DNA of 64,000 nucleotides from Bacillus sp. IITD106 (GTDB lineage: Bacteria; Bacillota; Bacilli; Bacillales; Bacillaceae_C). Of this stretch, positions 42,428 to 51,726 are shown in pieces (position 1 is the stretch's first letter; every line of letters begins with the position of its first letter). The stretch is taken from positions 1-64,000 of the forward strand of contig NZ_JAIAZY010000015.1 in the NCBI RefSeq assembly GCF_019459225.1, written 5' to 3'. The translations under genes were made by a program, and so were the position numbers. The notes beneath the pieces are model-generated. The model was not told where the DNA came from. It did no database searches and was given only the letters and a program-made list of their open reading frames with translations.

Positions 42428-43699
42428 TTAAGGAAGTTTTACTTCCATCACCTTTGCCATCATTTTCGGAAACTCTGTATTATCATGCAACCCTCTAAAA
42501 AGTTGAGCACCCGGACCAAACGCATACACTGGAATGTCGACTCCAGTATGCTGAGAGGTAGTCCATCCTACAAGTGCCCGCTCTGATACGATTCGATTGA
42601 TTACTTTTACTGGTTTGTCAGCTTGTTGTATTTTATTAACTTCTTCTTTTGTTATAGTAATTCCTGCATGTTTTTTCATTATTTCCTTTGCGTTGCTCCT
42701 GTTTATATCTAATTGCATTTCCATAAAACGACCGGAGGATTTTACATTGCGAAGCACATCTAATTTTGCATCGTATTTATCAAAAGCTCCTACAGACATT
42801 CCCCCATTATCATGGTCTCCCGCAATGACGACGAGTGTGTTTTTATCTTTTTTAGCAAAATCAACCGCTACCGCTACCGCTTTTTCAAAAGCTTCTATAT
42901 CTTTCATCGCCCACGCCGCATCATTGTCATGGCCAGCCCAATCAATTTGGCTGCCTTCCACCATTAAGAAAAAACCTTTTCTGTTTTGATGCAAGACTCG
43001 CAATGCTGCTTTCGTCATTTCCTCTAAACTCGGTTCATTAGTAAAATGACGATCTAATTCAGGAACCATTCCCTCCTTCGCAAATAAACCAAGCAGCTTT
43101 TTCGCCATTTTTACGTTGCTTAACTCTTTTTTGTTCATAACTATTTCATAATTTTTCTTTTTCGCACGATCCAACAATGTAGCGAAATATTTCCTACCTC
43201 CTCCAAGCAGTACATCTACTTCATTGGTAAGATATTGCACTGCGATTTCAGACTCATCTTTCCGCGACGATACATGGGCTCCAAATGCCGCGGGGGTAGC
43301 ATATGTAATGGTCGAAGTCGCAACAAGTCCTGTTCCCTTTCCCGCCTCTTTTGCAGCTTCCAATATTGTCTTTAATTTTTTTCCGTCAGGAGATACTCCG
43401 ATCATACCATTATTTGTTTTAAAACCAGTCGCCATTGCGGTTGCTGCGGCGGCAGAATCCGTTACGGGCGAATTGGCGGAATATGTTCTGTGCATCCCGA
43501 CCAGCATTGAATCCATGACCGATTCTTCTCCTTTATACAAACGATAATTGGTTGCATAGGACGTTGAAAAACCGTCCGGGATCATGAAAATGACATTTTT
43601 TATCGGTCCTTTTACCTCTGCCTCAATCTGAGTTACAGGCAATTGTACAAAAATAATAAGAAAGACTAGAATCCAAATGTTTAAAATTCTTCTGAACAA
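42428..43699 (-). CDS. Alkaline phosphatase
   Basis: 423-residue secreted alkaline phosphatase. The TTG at 43697-43699 with AAGGAGG 7 bases upstream is preferred over a TTG at 43723. A signal peptide (IWILVFLIIFVQLP) precedes the mature enzyme. Metal and catalytic residues are present: Asp in FMIPDGF, the phosphorylated Ser in VTDSAAAATAMATG, then EGSQIDWAGHDND, VIAGDHDNGG and SQHTGVDIPV. It releases phosphate outside the cell. I found no clear Pho box repeat in the upstream 100 bases. Confidence 0.93.
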   Translation of the reverse strand: MFRRILNIWILVFLIIFVQLPVTQIEAEVKGPIKNVIFMIPDGFSTSYATNYRLYKGEESVMDSMLVGMHRTYSANSPVTDSAAAATAMATGFKTNNGMIGVSPDGKKLKTILEAAKEAGKGTGLVATSTITYATPAAFGAHVSSRKDESEIAVQYLTNEVDVLLGGGRKYFATLLDRAKKKNYEIVMNKKELSNVKMAKKLLGLFAKEGMVPELDRHFTNEPSLEEMTKAALRVLHQNRKGFFLMVEGSQIDWAGHDNDAAWAMKDIEAFEKAVAVAVDFAKKDKNTLVVIAGDHDNGGMSVGAFDKYDAKLDVLRNVKSSGRFMEMQLDINRSNAKEIMKKHAGITITKEEVNKIQQADKPVKVINRIVSERALVGWTTSQHTGVDIPVYAFGPGAQLFRGLHDNTEFPKMMAKVMEVKLP

Positions 43700-43843
43700 C
43701 CATCTGCCTCCTTCCTTCTTCAACCATTTAGCATTTGTTTTGGAAGAAGCTTTTATTCAAATAGCGTTGAAGGAGTCTATCTTCATAAAATTAATGTTTA
43801 TAGGGGAATAATGAAGGAAAATACATTTGGAGGAAATGTATGA

Positions 43844-45328
43844 ATGGATCAAGCAAAAGAAAAAAATAAAAAGAAGAGAAAAAAATATAAAGTCCATAAA
43901 GAAGATATAACTATTATTGATAAAGATGTTGCTAAAAAAGCAGTGGTGGCTACTGCATCAGGAAATGCAATGGAGTGGTTTGATTTTGGGATTTATTCAT
44001 ATTTGGTTGTCATCATTGGAAAGGTGTTTTACTCAGGAGTAAGCAATTCAACTCAATTGGTATTTAGTTTTGGAACATTTGCCGTCGCATTTCTTGTCCG
44101 TCCAATTGGTGGGATGTTCTTCGGAATGCTTGGGGACCGTTTGGGAAGAAAAAAGATTTTAGCCGTTACATTAATCATGATGTCAATCGCTACCTTTTTT
44201 ATCGGACTTATTCCGGTTTACTCTACGATTGGAATAGCTGCACCCATTTTACTTCTAGTAGCAAGATTGGTTCAAGGTTTTTCTGCAGGTGGCGAGTATG
44301 CCGGTGCCATGACTTTCATCGCTGAGTCAACTCCAGATAAAAAACGAGGATTTATGGCAAGTGGGTTGGAAGTCGGTACATTGGCAGGATACATAGGTGG
44401 TGCTGGTTTAGTCACCATACTTACCTTCGCTTTAGGGTCGGAAACGATGCTTAGTTGGGGATGGAGAATACCATTTTTAATTGCTGGTCCAATTGGAATA
44501 ATTGGATTATATCTTCGGAATCATCTTGAAGAATCACCCGCCTTCACAGCGATGGAGGAGAAAAAGGACGAAACTAAAGAAAAGCCACACGTCTCTATAA
44601 AAGAGCTGTTTCTCTACCATCGCCGTTCATTATTGATGTGCCTTGTATTAGTTTTCTTTTTTAACGTAATTGATTATACGGTTTTGACCTATATGCCATC
44701 TCATTTAACGGGTGTTTTAGGCTATGGAGAAACAAAAGGATTGCTCCTTATTATCATCGTAATGTTCATTATGATTCCAACTGTATTAGCAATCGGATAT
44801 TTTGGAGATCAAGTTGGGAATAAAAGGATCATCCAAATAAGTTTGATGGGTATTATATTGTTATCCATTCCTTCCTTTTTATTAATAGGAAGTGGAAATA
44901 ACTGGTTAGTTTTTCTTGGATTATTAATATTAGGAGTGTTCCTGGCTGGCATTAAAGGGACGATGACATCGCAATTGCCATCTCTATTTTTCACAGAAGT
45001 TAGGTACGGTGGTTTAGCGATTACGTACAACATCTCTGCATCGTTATTTGGAGGTACGACGCCTTTATTAATCTCCTGGCTCATTAGTCTTACATCTATC
45101 CAACTAATACCAGCATATTATTTAATCTTTGCTTCTCTGATTGGTATTGTCGTGGTCACATTATTCCTGAAAAATACTTCTGGAAAACCGCTCCGTGGTT
45201 CTCCACCTGCAGTTGCTGAAAAAGATGAGATTAAGGAAGTCATTGAAGAAATGGATGAAACGCTGTGGTGGAACGATGAAAAGCAAAAAATCGATAAAAA
45301 AATAGAGATAACAAACGAAGATAATTAA
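43844..45328 (+). CDS. MFS transporter, metabolite:H+ symporter (ProP-like) family
   Basis: 494-residue transporter with 12 expected helices. Family signatures are GNAMEWFDFGIYSYL at the first helix, GDRLGRKKIL in the loop between helices 2 and 3, and ARLVQGFSAGGEYAGA in helix 4. A lysine-rich N-terminal extension of about 40 residues and an acidic C-terminal tail flank the membrane part. Relatives carry proline, betaine, citrate or other small acids with protons. The substrate cannot be told from sequence. GGAGG lies 12 bases before the ATG. Confidence 0.93.
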   Translation: MDQAKEKNKKKRKKYKVHKEDITIIDKDVAKKAVVATASGNAMEWFDFGIYSYLVVIIGKVFYSGVSNSTQLVFSFGTFAVAFLVRPIGGMFFGMLGDRLGRKKILAVTLIMMSIATFFIGLIPVYSTIGIAAPILLLVARLVQGFSAGGEYAGAMTFIAESTPDKKRGFMASGLEVGTLAGYIGGAGLVTILTFALGSETMLSWGWRIPFLIAGPIGIIGLYLRNHLEESPAFTAMEEKKDETKEKPHVSIKELFLYHRRSLLMCLVLVFFFNVIDYTVLTYMPSHLTGVLGYGETKGLLLIIIVMFIMIPTVLAIGYFGDQVGNKRIIQISLMGIILLSIPSFLLIGSGNNWLVFLGLLILGVFLAGIKGTMTSQLPSLFFTEVRYGGLAITYNISASLFGGTTPLLISWLISLTSIQLIPAYYLIFASLIGIVVVTLFLKNTSGKPLRGSPPAVAEKDEIKEVIEEMDETLWWNDEKQKIDKKIEITNEDN

Positions 45329-45337
45329 AGGAAGAAA

Positions 45338-45371
45338 TGCAGTAGACCAAGTTTTCACTTGATCTACTGCA
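45338..45371. terminator. Hairpin between the convergent transporter and epimerase genes
   Basis: TGCAGTAGACCAAG (45338-45351) pairs with CTTGATCTACTGCA (45358-45371) with one mismatch. It sits between two convergent stops and may act in both directions, although no long T-run follows. Confidence 0.6.
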
Positions 45372-46227
45372 CGATTATGGTTAAATGCGTTTTTAAAGAC
45401 TCACCTTTTTCAATAGAAAATAACTCTTCTTTTCGATTCATCTCATCTGTTTGCGCCATCCACGGTTCTACACACATGAAATCCTGATCTTGCTCCGTCC
45501 ATAAATACACATATTTGAATACTTCACCGTATTCCATCGTAACTTTTTTATCGATTTCAGGCAGGGTAAAAGCTATTTCTTTTTTCTCGGCATCCAGCAG
45601 GACGAAGGATTCCTTTTTACCTGTTAAATCTAATCCGTCCGCAACACTTTTGACTTCATCATCATTATCATCACGATACGTTTTCGCGTCCGTTTCGTAA
45701 TCAAGGTTTTTATTTGCTGTCTTAAAATATGGATGGAAGCCCGCATATATTGGCATTGCTGTTTCAGATTTATTCACATACTCCTGCAAGATCTGGAGCT
45801 GATTGTCCTTTAAAATATATGTAAAAATCACTTCAAATTCGAATGGATATGCACTTTTTGTTTCTTCATTACTTGTTAAACGTATTGTTATAGAAGCTTG
45901 CCCCTCTGTATTCGTATCAATAACTTCCCAAGGAAGATTTCTTGCAAATCCATGGTTTTTCATTTTGTAGACAGTACCTTCCCATTCGTATTCTCCGTTA
46001 TGCAGTTGGCCTGATATTGGAAAAAGAATCGGAATCCCGCCCCGAACATTTGCTTCTTCATCATAAAACGTTTTTTTATTTAAAAATAGCGTTTCGACAC
46101 CTTGAACACCGAAAGCTGCAATGATGCCCCCTCTTTCAGGTGCTACTTTTAACCAAGAATTTGTCTCTGTATCTTTTAAATGATAAATCGTATATTGTTC
46201 ATCTTTTTCCTTCGTAATTTCGTACAT
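45364..46227 (-). CDS. Aldose 1-epimerase-like protein
   Basis: 287-residue member of the galactose mutarotase fold (aldose 1-epimerase/D-hexose-6-phosphate epimerase group). Recognisable parts are APERGGIIAAFGVQGVETLFLN, GIPILFPISGQL, KNHGFARNLPWEVI (His of NHGFAR is a catalytic candidate) and PIYAGFHPYF (second His). The Glu near VCVEPW is the expected base. The ATG at 46225-46227 with AAAGG upstream is preferred over a TTG at 46248. It lies 23 bases after the PHP phosphatase gene. Confidence 0.88.
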   Translation of the reverse strand: MYEITKEKDEQYTIYHLKDTETNSWLKVAPERGGIIAAFGVQGVETLFLNKKTFYDEEANVRGGIPILFPISGQLHNGEYEWEGTVYKMKNHGFARNLPWEVIDTNTEGQASITIRLTSNEETKSAYPFEFEVIFTYILKDNQLQILQEYVNKSETAMPIYAGFHPYFKTANKNLDYETDAKTYRDDNDDEVKSVADGLDLTGKKESFVLLDAEKKEIAFTLPEIDKKVTMEYGEVFKYVYLWTEQDQDFMCVEPWMAQTDEMNRKEELFSIEKGESLKTHLTIIVQ

Positions 46228-46249
46228 GCTCAGACAACCTTTCTGCAAA

Positions 46250-47068
46250 TCATAATGAAGTAAGATATCTTTTCTTTTCTTGAAAATAGGCCCACTCTTT
46301 AAATCCGATTTCTTTTAATTTTGCTCTTACTAAATCAAAATCATCGCCGACACGTTCAGGATCATGAGCATCGGAGCCAAATGTAACGTTTACACCATGA
46401 TATAGCGCTCTTTCAAGAATTTCATCAGCTGGATACCAGCCGCCGCAATCCTTCGTTTTCCCAGACGTATTGATTTCAATCGCCACGTCATGTTCTCCAA
46501 TAATTTTTAAAGTGCGGTCTACTACATCAGTTTGAATCGAGGAAAAGTCCGGATAAAATCCTTTCATCGCATCAATATGACCTAAAATTTGGAATACTCC
46601 ACAGCTTGCCGACTGTTGAATCAGTTCGTAATATTCTTCTTTTGTACGAACTCTTTCCTTTTCCGTCAAACCTTCCCATCGATCTCTTTTAAAAATGCTT
46701 ACCCCATCTACAAAATGAACAGATCCAATAATGTAATCGAAAGGATAAGATTCATATTGTTTTCGATATAAGTCAATATATTCTGGAAAAAAGTCAGATT
46801 CCACTCCTAAAAGTACGTCAATTTTTCCTTTGTATTCTTCTTTTAGCTGTAAAACTTCCTGGACATATTCAGGGAATGTACTTTTTGCCATCGCAATCCC
46901 CGGATGAAGTTGATCCTTTTCACTCGCAAAATAAGGAGAGTGGTCGGAAATGCCAATCATATCCATCCCTTTTTGAATCGCCGCTTCAATATAATCCCGA
47001 ATATCGGCTCGTGCATGACCGCAACGGAGATGATGAGTATGAAAATCAAATTTTAGATGGGAGTTCAT
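46250..47068 (-). CDS. PHP-domain histidinol-phosphatase-like phosphoesterase
   Basis: 272-residue PHP enzyme similar to HisK/HisJ-type histidinol phosphatases. Metal ligands appear in FDFHTHHLRCGHA, GISDHSPY, VLLGVESDFFPE, IGSVHFVDG, LGHIDAMKG and TFGSDAHDPERVGDDF, the full expected set. It would hydrolyse L-histidinol phosphate or a similar phosphomonoester in the cytoplasm. It is not with other his genes. GGAGG lies 6 bases before the ATG. Confidence 0.9.
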   Translation of the reverse strand: MNSHLKFDFHTHHLRCGHARADIRDYIEAAIQKGMDMIGISDHSPYFASEKDQLHPGIAMAKSTFPEYVQEVLQLKEEYKGKIDVLLGVESDFFPEYIDLYRKQYESYPFDYIIGSVHFVDGVSIFKRDRWEGLTEKERVRTKEEYYELIQQSASCGVFQILGHIDAMKGFYPDFSSIQTDVVDRTLKIIGEHDVAIEINTSGKTKDCGGWYPADEILERALYHGVNVTFGSDAHDPERVGDDFDLVRAKLKEIGFKEWAYFQEKKRYLTSL

Positions 47069-47218
47069 ATAATTCCTCCAATTCGCATAATTGTTTCTTC
47101 TATACTATCATACTGCAAATTGAAAGAAATTACCGATTATGTTATTCAAGAATATTATTAACATTAACCCTATCAGAATCATAAATTATTTGGAACTGAT
47201 TACTATGTATTTTTTGAT

Positions 47219-47261
47219 AGAAAAAGAGGGTCGCCATTTCATTTGGCCCCCTCTTTTTACG
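47219..47261 (-). terminator. Terminator of the 120-codon gene
   Basis: Minus strand: AAAAAGAGGG pairs with CCCTCTTTTT with GGCC/GGCG pairing inside, followed by CTATC. It immediately follows the stop at 47262. Confidence 0.8.
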
Positions 47262-47618
47262 TTAGTTGAACGTCATCTGCTCATTTTGAACGATTGTCGA
47301 GTTTGACTCTTCTTTTCCTCTCACTTTATCAATTTTATCGATAAACATTTGGAAAACTTTCTTTTTTTCCTCTAAGTCTCTAATTCCTTCTTTTAATTCG
47401 TTGAACCGTTCTTGAAACGGAGTATGATATAGATGGCGAATGTTTCGGATAATCTCTTCATTTACAGTAGATTGAATGACTTGTTTTGTGATGCTGAATT
47501 TATAAGAATATACTTGCAGCTCTTTTTTTATTTCCTCATATTCTTTGTCAATTTCCACTAAAATTTCGCCTATTTCTTCTTTCCATTCTTCCAAGGATTT
47601 TTTCACATGAGTTTCCAT
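47262..47618 (-). CDS. Unknown coiled-coil protein
   Basis: 118 residues, mostly charged helix (EEWKEEIGEILVEIDKEYEE; ELKEGIRDLEEKKKVFQMF), likely a coiled coil, with no signal or membrane segment. The ATG at 47616-47618 has GGAG 7 bases upstream. It stands alone between the PHP phosphatase and the PspA operon, with its own terminator, and the SPFH gene upstream ends 148 bases earlier. No family recognised. Confidence 0.7.
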   Translation of the reverse strand: METHVKKSLEEWKEEIGEILVEIDKEYEEIKKELQVYSYKFSITKQVIQSTVNEEIIRNIRHLYHTPFQERFNELKEGIRDLEEKKKVFQMFIDKIDKVRGKEESNSTIVQNEQMTFN

Positions 47619-47766
47619 AGTCAAACTCCTTTTTCATCAAGGCATTTTTATCTTTTTCGCTAGACAAAATAGTTGCTATATTACATTTTAGCGAATGATC
47701 TTTTCAAGAAGATAACGATAGAATTACAGCTTCCCAACAATTGATGAAAAAGGAGTTACAGCTTGG

Positions 47767-48756
47767 TTAAACGAGTTTCTGGCCACAATTTGAGCAAAAA
47801 TTCCCTCCGCTCGTTTTTTCCCCACAGTTCGGACAGAAATTAGGTATTTTATTTCCGCCGCTCGGATTATTTCCTTGAGACGGTTGATTTTGATTATGAT
47901 TCTGGTTTTGATTTTGATTCATGTTTTTCATCATTTCATTGGCGACATTCATTCCCATCATCATGCCCGCCATATCTGCAGCCACCCCGCCGCCTTTTAC
48001 TTTTCCGGAAGAAATGCCGTCCGTCATCTCAACTTGCTGATATTTTTGGATATCGCCAATCATACTGTGGGAAGCCGTTTTTGCGATCATTTCCTGAATT
48101 TTCTCTGGATAATTGAAGCTCATAATATTAAATCCAGTTATGGTCATCCCGCTATCTATGATTTGCATGTCGAGATCTTCCTTAATTCCTTTTGCAATTT
48201 CAAAAGAGTTAGCCTGAAGGTTGAACATATCTTTTCCTTCTCTGCTGATCCACTTCATCAACAGTTGATCAAGAATCGAAACAATCCTAATTTTAACATC
48301 TTCTACAAGATAACTATTTTTCACTCCAGCAATTTTATCAATCAACGCCATATAATCATTCACTTTAAAATTAAATGTACCATTTGCGCGGATTGGCATG
48401 CCGCCAGGAAGCATTGGCGTCGGGATGTTAATCGCATTTTTCGTTCCCCATTTAACCGTAAATTCCTTCGTGTTCACGAATAACACTTCCACACGCATTC
48501 CGCTGTTAAAGCCAAATTTAAAACCTTTTAGTGTTGATAAAAATGGGATAATTTGCGATTCAATATTATAATCCCCTTCATCCGTAAAAATCCCTTCAAT
48601 TTTTCCATTATTAATAAAAATGGCATCTTGACCTGGACGAATAATGAGTCTACTGCCTTTTTTAATTTCACGATTACTCCATTTCCAAAAAATCATATCG
48701 TCTCTGAATTCTTCCCATTCTACGACGTTAGCAAATTGATTTTTAAATAATGACAT
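47767..48756 (-). CDS. ydjI: SPFH/Band-7 protein with C-terminal zinc ribbon (YdjI-like)
   Basis: 329-residue protein. The SPFH-like part (about 20-230) includes RLIIRPGQDAIFINNGKIEG and VEVLFVNTKEFTVKWGTKNA. A Gly/Met-rich and Asn/Gln-rich linker follows (NQNQNQNHNQNQPSQGN). A zinc ribbon ends the protein (CPNCGEKTSGGNFCSNCGQ). It matches YdjI of B. subtilis, which with YdjG and YdjH recruits PspA to the membrane under envelope stress. It is the last gene of the pspA-ydjG-ydjH-ydjI operon, with the same order as in B. subtilis. Confidence 0.93.
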   Translation of the reverse strand: MSLFKNQFANVVEWEEFRDDMIFWKWSNREIKKGSRLIIRPGQDAIFINNGKIEGIFTDEGDYNIESQIIPFLSTLKGFKFGFNSGMRVEVLFVNTKEFTVKWGTKNAINIPTPMLPGGMPIRANGTFNFKVNDYMALIDKIAGVKNSYLVEDVKIRIVSILDQLLMKWISREGKDMFNLQANSFEIAKGIKEDLDMQIIDSGMTITGFNIMSFNYPEKIQEMIAKTASHSMIGDIQKYQQVEMTDGISSGKVKGGGVAADMAGMMMGMNVANEMMKNMNQNQNQNHNQNQPSQGNNPSGGNKIPNFCPNCGEKTSGGNFCSNCGQKLV

Positions 48757-48780
48757 GTCTCATCAATTCCTTTCTATATA

Positions 48781-49554
48781 TTAAAATTTACCCCCACTGC
48801 CGCTATGAGAGTGTCCTCCACTTGTAAATCCGCCGCCTCCACGGCTGCCTCCACCACTACTATTATTCGATGGTTTTCTCCGCTTCGTTGTCGTTGTTCT
48901 AATATAAATATCCCTTCGATCCAATACCCTTGAATTATTACTATCTTCATATGTGCTACTGTTGATCGTGACTCTTCCACCTGAATTGTAGGCCATAATT
49001 CCGACAATGATTCCTGCTAATCCTAGTGAACAAATAATTTGAAACCATATATTAAAAAATAGACTGTCTGGATTGACACCTGGCCGAAATCCCATATATT
49101 TATAGGATGTTTTAATAAAGTCTTCAAATGCCTGTTCATAATTACCGCTCGACAAATCCGGTGTAATTTTTTCACGTATTTGCGTTAGCCTCTCGTCATC
49201 CAAATATTTCTCAGCCTTGTAAAAACCAGCCAAATAGACGTCGCGCTTTTCCATATCAATTGTCAGGATGGCGGCATTCCCATGCGGTTTATCATAACCA
49301 GGAGCTTTATCATCATAAAAATCTTGCATGTATTTTTTTGCACCTTTTCCTTCAGTGCCATTCGTCGTCAAAATAATGAAGTCCGTATTCCGTTTTGCGC
49401 CATATTCATTTGCCATCGCTTCCAGTTTTTGAACTTGATCATCTGTTAATAATCCAGCATAATCATATATCTTTTGTTCCACCGCATGAGCATTTATGGA
49501 AAATGGCAATAAAATCAAGAGGAAAGCGAATATAAATAAGTATTTTTTCACCAT
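48781..49554 (-). CDS. ydjH: TPM-domain membrane protein (YdjH-like)
   Basis: 257 residues. A signal peptide (FIFAFLLILLPFSINAHA) is followed by a TPM domain (QKIYDYAGLLTDDQVQKLE, TDFIILTTNGTEGKGAKKYM). A membrane helix at about 165-185 precedes a Gly/Ser-rich C terminus (GGGSRGGGGFTSGGHSHSG). The ATG at 49552-49554 overlaps the ydjG stop, with AGGTGG upstream; the longer frame to 49626 lies in ydjG. The TPM domain faces outward. It works with YdjG to anchor PspA. Confidence 0.92.
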   Translation of the reverse strand: MVKKYLFIFAFLLILLPFSINAHAVEQKIYDYAGLLTDDQVQKLEAMANEYGAKRNTDFIILTTNGTEGKGAKKYMQDFYDDKAPGYDKPHGNAAILTIDMEKRDVYLAGFYKAEKYLDDERLTQIREKITPDLSSGNYEQAFEDFIKTSYKYMGFRPGVNPDSLFFNIWFQIICSLGLAGIIVGIMAYNSGGRVTINSSTYEDSNNSRVLDRRDIYIRTTTTKRRKPSNNSSGGGSRGGGGFTSGGHSHSGSGGKF

Positions 49555-50576
49555 AAACCACCACCTAATGCTAGCGAAATCAATTTTAAGGCGATAAAAG
49601 TTGACCCGGCGATTCCTCCAAACCACATGCCGACTTTTGCCATACTGATTGGCGGTTTTCCAACTACTTTTCCTGTCTGGCCATTCATCGCAAATGTATG
49701 TTCCGCTCTATCGTAGTCATAATAGACCATCCATACAGGGAATAACGCGTAAATACTTTTCATTTTTTTAGTGTCTATCTGCTTATCTTTATATGAAACC
49801 GTGGAGTATCCAGATATCGTGGAACTAATATACGAGTCTATAAATCTTTGTATTTTTGATTTTACACGAGGCAGCAATTCCTTATCATCATAATTGTACT
49901 TTTCCGCAATGTAACCTGCGAGATATGGGGTTTTAAAATCTTTTAAATCCGAATAATGATACGGCTCCAGCTTATCCATCATTCCATCAACCATTTTTTC
50001 CGAGGCATCAACTGGGACTTTTACGTAATCAAGGTTAATATGACGATAAACATCATAATGTTTTGTTTCCGTATAAATATAATCTCCTCGCGTATATGTT
50101 CGAACTTTTGTAGCCGTTGCATTAACTTTTACTCTGCTGTTTAAATCGTACAACCAAAATGGGACATACATACCAGTAATATTCTTGATTCGATCCGCAT
50201 TCATGAATCCTTTTGGTGTAAGACGCCCATTTTTACACCATTTTTTGAAAGCTTGAATTGCTTCATCTTTACTTATTGAAAATGGTATCACTTTTCCTGG
50301 GGCCAGTATACCTGAAAGCCGATCGGCCAATACTACAGCTGCACCACAGAAACTGCATGAAGTCGCCGTTGTGTCAGCATCAGTAATAACAACAGCACCA
50401 CAGTTATTACAATGATATTCTTTCGCTTCACCTTCAGAAAACGTAGTGCTAATCAGATCTTCGTCGAAGTTTTCTATATTCTCTTGTCTTCCACAACTGT
50501 GACATAAAAGTGTTCCCGTCTCACTATCAAACGTCATATCATCTCCACAGTTAGGGCATTTATACTGTAAGAGCAT
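49548..50576 (-). CDS. ydjG: Zinc-ribbon membrane protein of the PspA operon (YdjG-like)
   Basis: 342 residues. Two N-terminal zinc ribbons (YKCPNCGDDMTF with LLCHSCGRQ; YHCNNCGAVV with SCSFCGAAV) are followed by a large cytoplasmic domain (VPFWLYDLNSRVKV) and one or two C-terminal helices (MWFGGIAGSTFIALKLISLA). The ATG at 50574-50576 has GAGGTG 6 bases upstream. It is the B. subtilis YdjG counterpart, which with YdjH forms the membrane complex recruiting PspA. Confidence 0.92.
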   Translation of the reverse strand: MLLQYKCPNCGDDMTFDSETGTLLCHSCGRQENIENFDEDLISTTFSEGEAKEYHCNNCGAVVITDADTTATSCSFCGAAVVLADRLSGILAPGKVIPFSISKDEAIQAFKKWCKNGRLTPKGFMNADRIKNITGMYVPFWLYDLNSRVKVNATATKVRTYTRGDYIYTETKHYDVYRHINLDYVKVPVDASEKMVDGMMDKLEPYHYSDLKDFKTPYLAGYIAEKYNYDDKELLPRVKSKIQRFIDSYISSTISGYSTVSYKDKQIDTKKMKSIYALFPVWMVYYDYDRAEHTFAMNGQTGKVVGKPPISMAKVGMWFGGIAGSTFIALKLISLALGGGLW

Positions 50577-50643
50577 CTTTTTCACCTCTTTCATCTACGA
50601 AAGCTGTAGCTTAAGCTACAGCTTTCGTTTAAGGATTCTTATT

Positions 50644-51324
50644 TTATTCTTTGTTTTTTAATGATGCTTTTAAAGCAGCCAACTCATCCTCAACGCCTGT
50701 ATCATCACTATCATATTTTGCTGCTAAGTCCTTTATGTCATCTTTAGGACTAGTATTTAATTCCGCCATGGCAGTTGCTTCATCGAGTGCTTTATTCACC
50801 TTTTCTTCCATTCTTTCAAATGCAGAAATTGAATGACCCGCGCCCGCTACGGAAGAACCAATTTTATTCAATCTTTCTTGAGTTTTGGCAACAGCCATCT
50901 TTCCTTTAAGCATGGACCTGCGCGACTCAAGTTCACTAATATCTTCTAGAAGTTTATCGTGCATTTGTCTCATTTTAAAGGCATTATTGGCTGCCAAATT
51001 ATATGCTTCTTGTAATTCAGATTGCTTGGAAACTAATAGTGCTTTTCTTTCTAAAAACTTTTTCGCATCATCGTCATTTCCAGCTTCTACTGCTTTAACC
51101 GCATAGTTTTGCATTTTTTCAATATCTGCTTTACATTCATCGAGAGCTCTTTTCGCTCTTTGTTCTTCCGCCATAACGGAAGCTGTTTCTGCTTTCACTT
51201 TTCCTAAATCGCTGCTGAGGTTCCGCATGTATTGATCAATCATTTTCTCCGGATTTTCTGCCTTGTCTAATAACGCATTGATATTACTCGCCATAATGTC
51301 TCTAAACCTAGATAAAATTCCCAT
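50644..51324 (-). CDS. pspA: Phage shock protein A homologue
   Basis: 226-residue PspA/IM30/LiaH family protein. It is a helical coiled-coil protein that binds stressed membranes and forms large assemblies. The N-terminal amphipathic helix is MGILSRFRDIMASNINALLD, and the typical stretch EDPEKMI-like (AENPEKMIDQYMRNLSSDL) follows. Long coiled coils extend to about 180. An acidic tail contains KYDSDDTGVEDELAALKA. A strong GAGGAGG site precedes the ATG. It is the first gene of the operon and lies behind a sigma-W-like promoter. Confidence 0.96.
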   Translation of the reverse strand: MGILSRFRDIMASNINALLDKAENPEKMIDQYMRNLSSDLGKVKAETASVMAEEQRAKRALDECKADIEKMQNYAVKAVEAGNDDDAKKFLERKALLVSKQSELQEAYNLAANNAFKMRQMHDKLLEDISELESRRSMLKGKMAVAKTQERLNKIGSSVAGAGHSISAFERMEEKVNKALDEATAMAELNTSPKDDIKDLAAKYDSDDTGVEDELAALKASLKNKE

Positions 51325-51354
51325 AATGCCCTCCTCAAAAAATTTATTTAGTGT

Positions 51355-51384
51355 ATATACTGAATGTGTTAAAAAAAAGTTTCA
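51355..51384 (-). promoter_or_regulatory. Sigma-W-like (ECF) promoter of the pspA operon
   Basis: Minus strand: TGAAAC (51384-51379), 17-base spacer starting with a T-run, then AGTATA (51361-51356), against a TGAAAC-N16/17-CGTA consensus. In B. subtilis the same operon is controlled by sigma-W, which supports the reading. Confidence 0.65.
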
Positions 51385-51399
51385 TTTTTTGTAAAAAAA

Positions 51400-51726
51400 T
51401 TAACCAAGCAGTTTTAAACCTACCGCTCCTGAAATAATGCAGACGAGAAAAATAATTCGTTTCCATCCTGCCGATTCATTAAAAAATAATATCCCCATGA
51501 TGACTGCACCCGCTGCACCTAACCCCGTCCAAACAGCATAGGCGGTTCCTAAAGGGATGCTTCTCATGGCAAGGGATAGAAAAACAAACCCAAGACCAAA
51601 TGTAGCAATAATAAGAAGCAGTCTGCCAATCGATTTTTTTTGCAGAAAAAGATTAATACTCATCACACCGAAGATTTCTCCGAAACTAGCAATGACTAAA
51701 TAAATCCATGCCACCTTACTGTTCAC
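51400..51726 (-). CDS. Small multidrug resistance (SMR) family exporter subunit
   Basis: 108 residues, four helices, with the conserved membrane Glu in IASFGEIFGVMSINLF and the SMR motifs SIPLGTAYAVWTGLGAAGAV and GILFFNES. It is the second of a pair whose coding regions overlap by 11 bases, which suggests a heterodimer such as YkkC/YkkD or YvdR/YvdS. Such pairs export guanidinium-type or quaternary cations. A GTG start is used. Confidence 0.92.
   Translation of the reverse strand: MNSKVAWIYLVIASFGEIFGVMSINLFLQKKSIGRLLLIIATFGLGFVFLSLAMRSIPLGTAYAVWTGLGAAGAVIMGILFFNESAGWKRIIFLVCIISGAVGLKLLG

Noticed and set aside
43700-43843. Pho box upstream of the alkaline phosphatase gene
   Set aside because: No set of TTAACA-like direct repeats with 11-base periodicity could be found, so PhoP control is not claimed.
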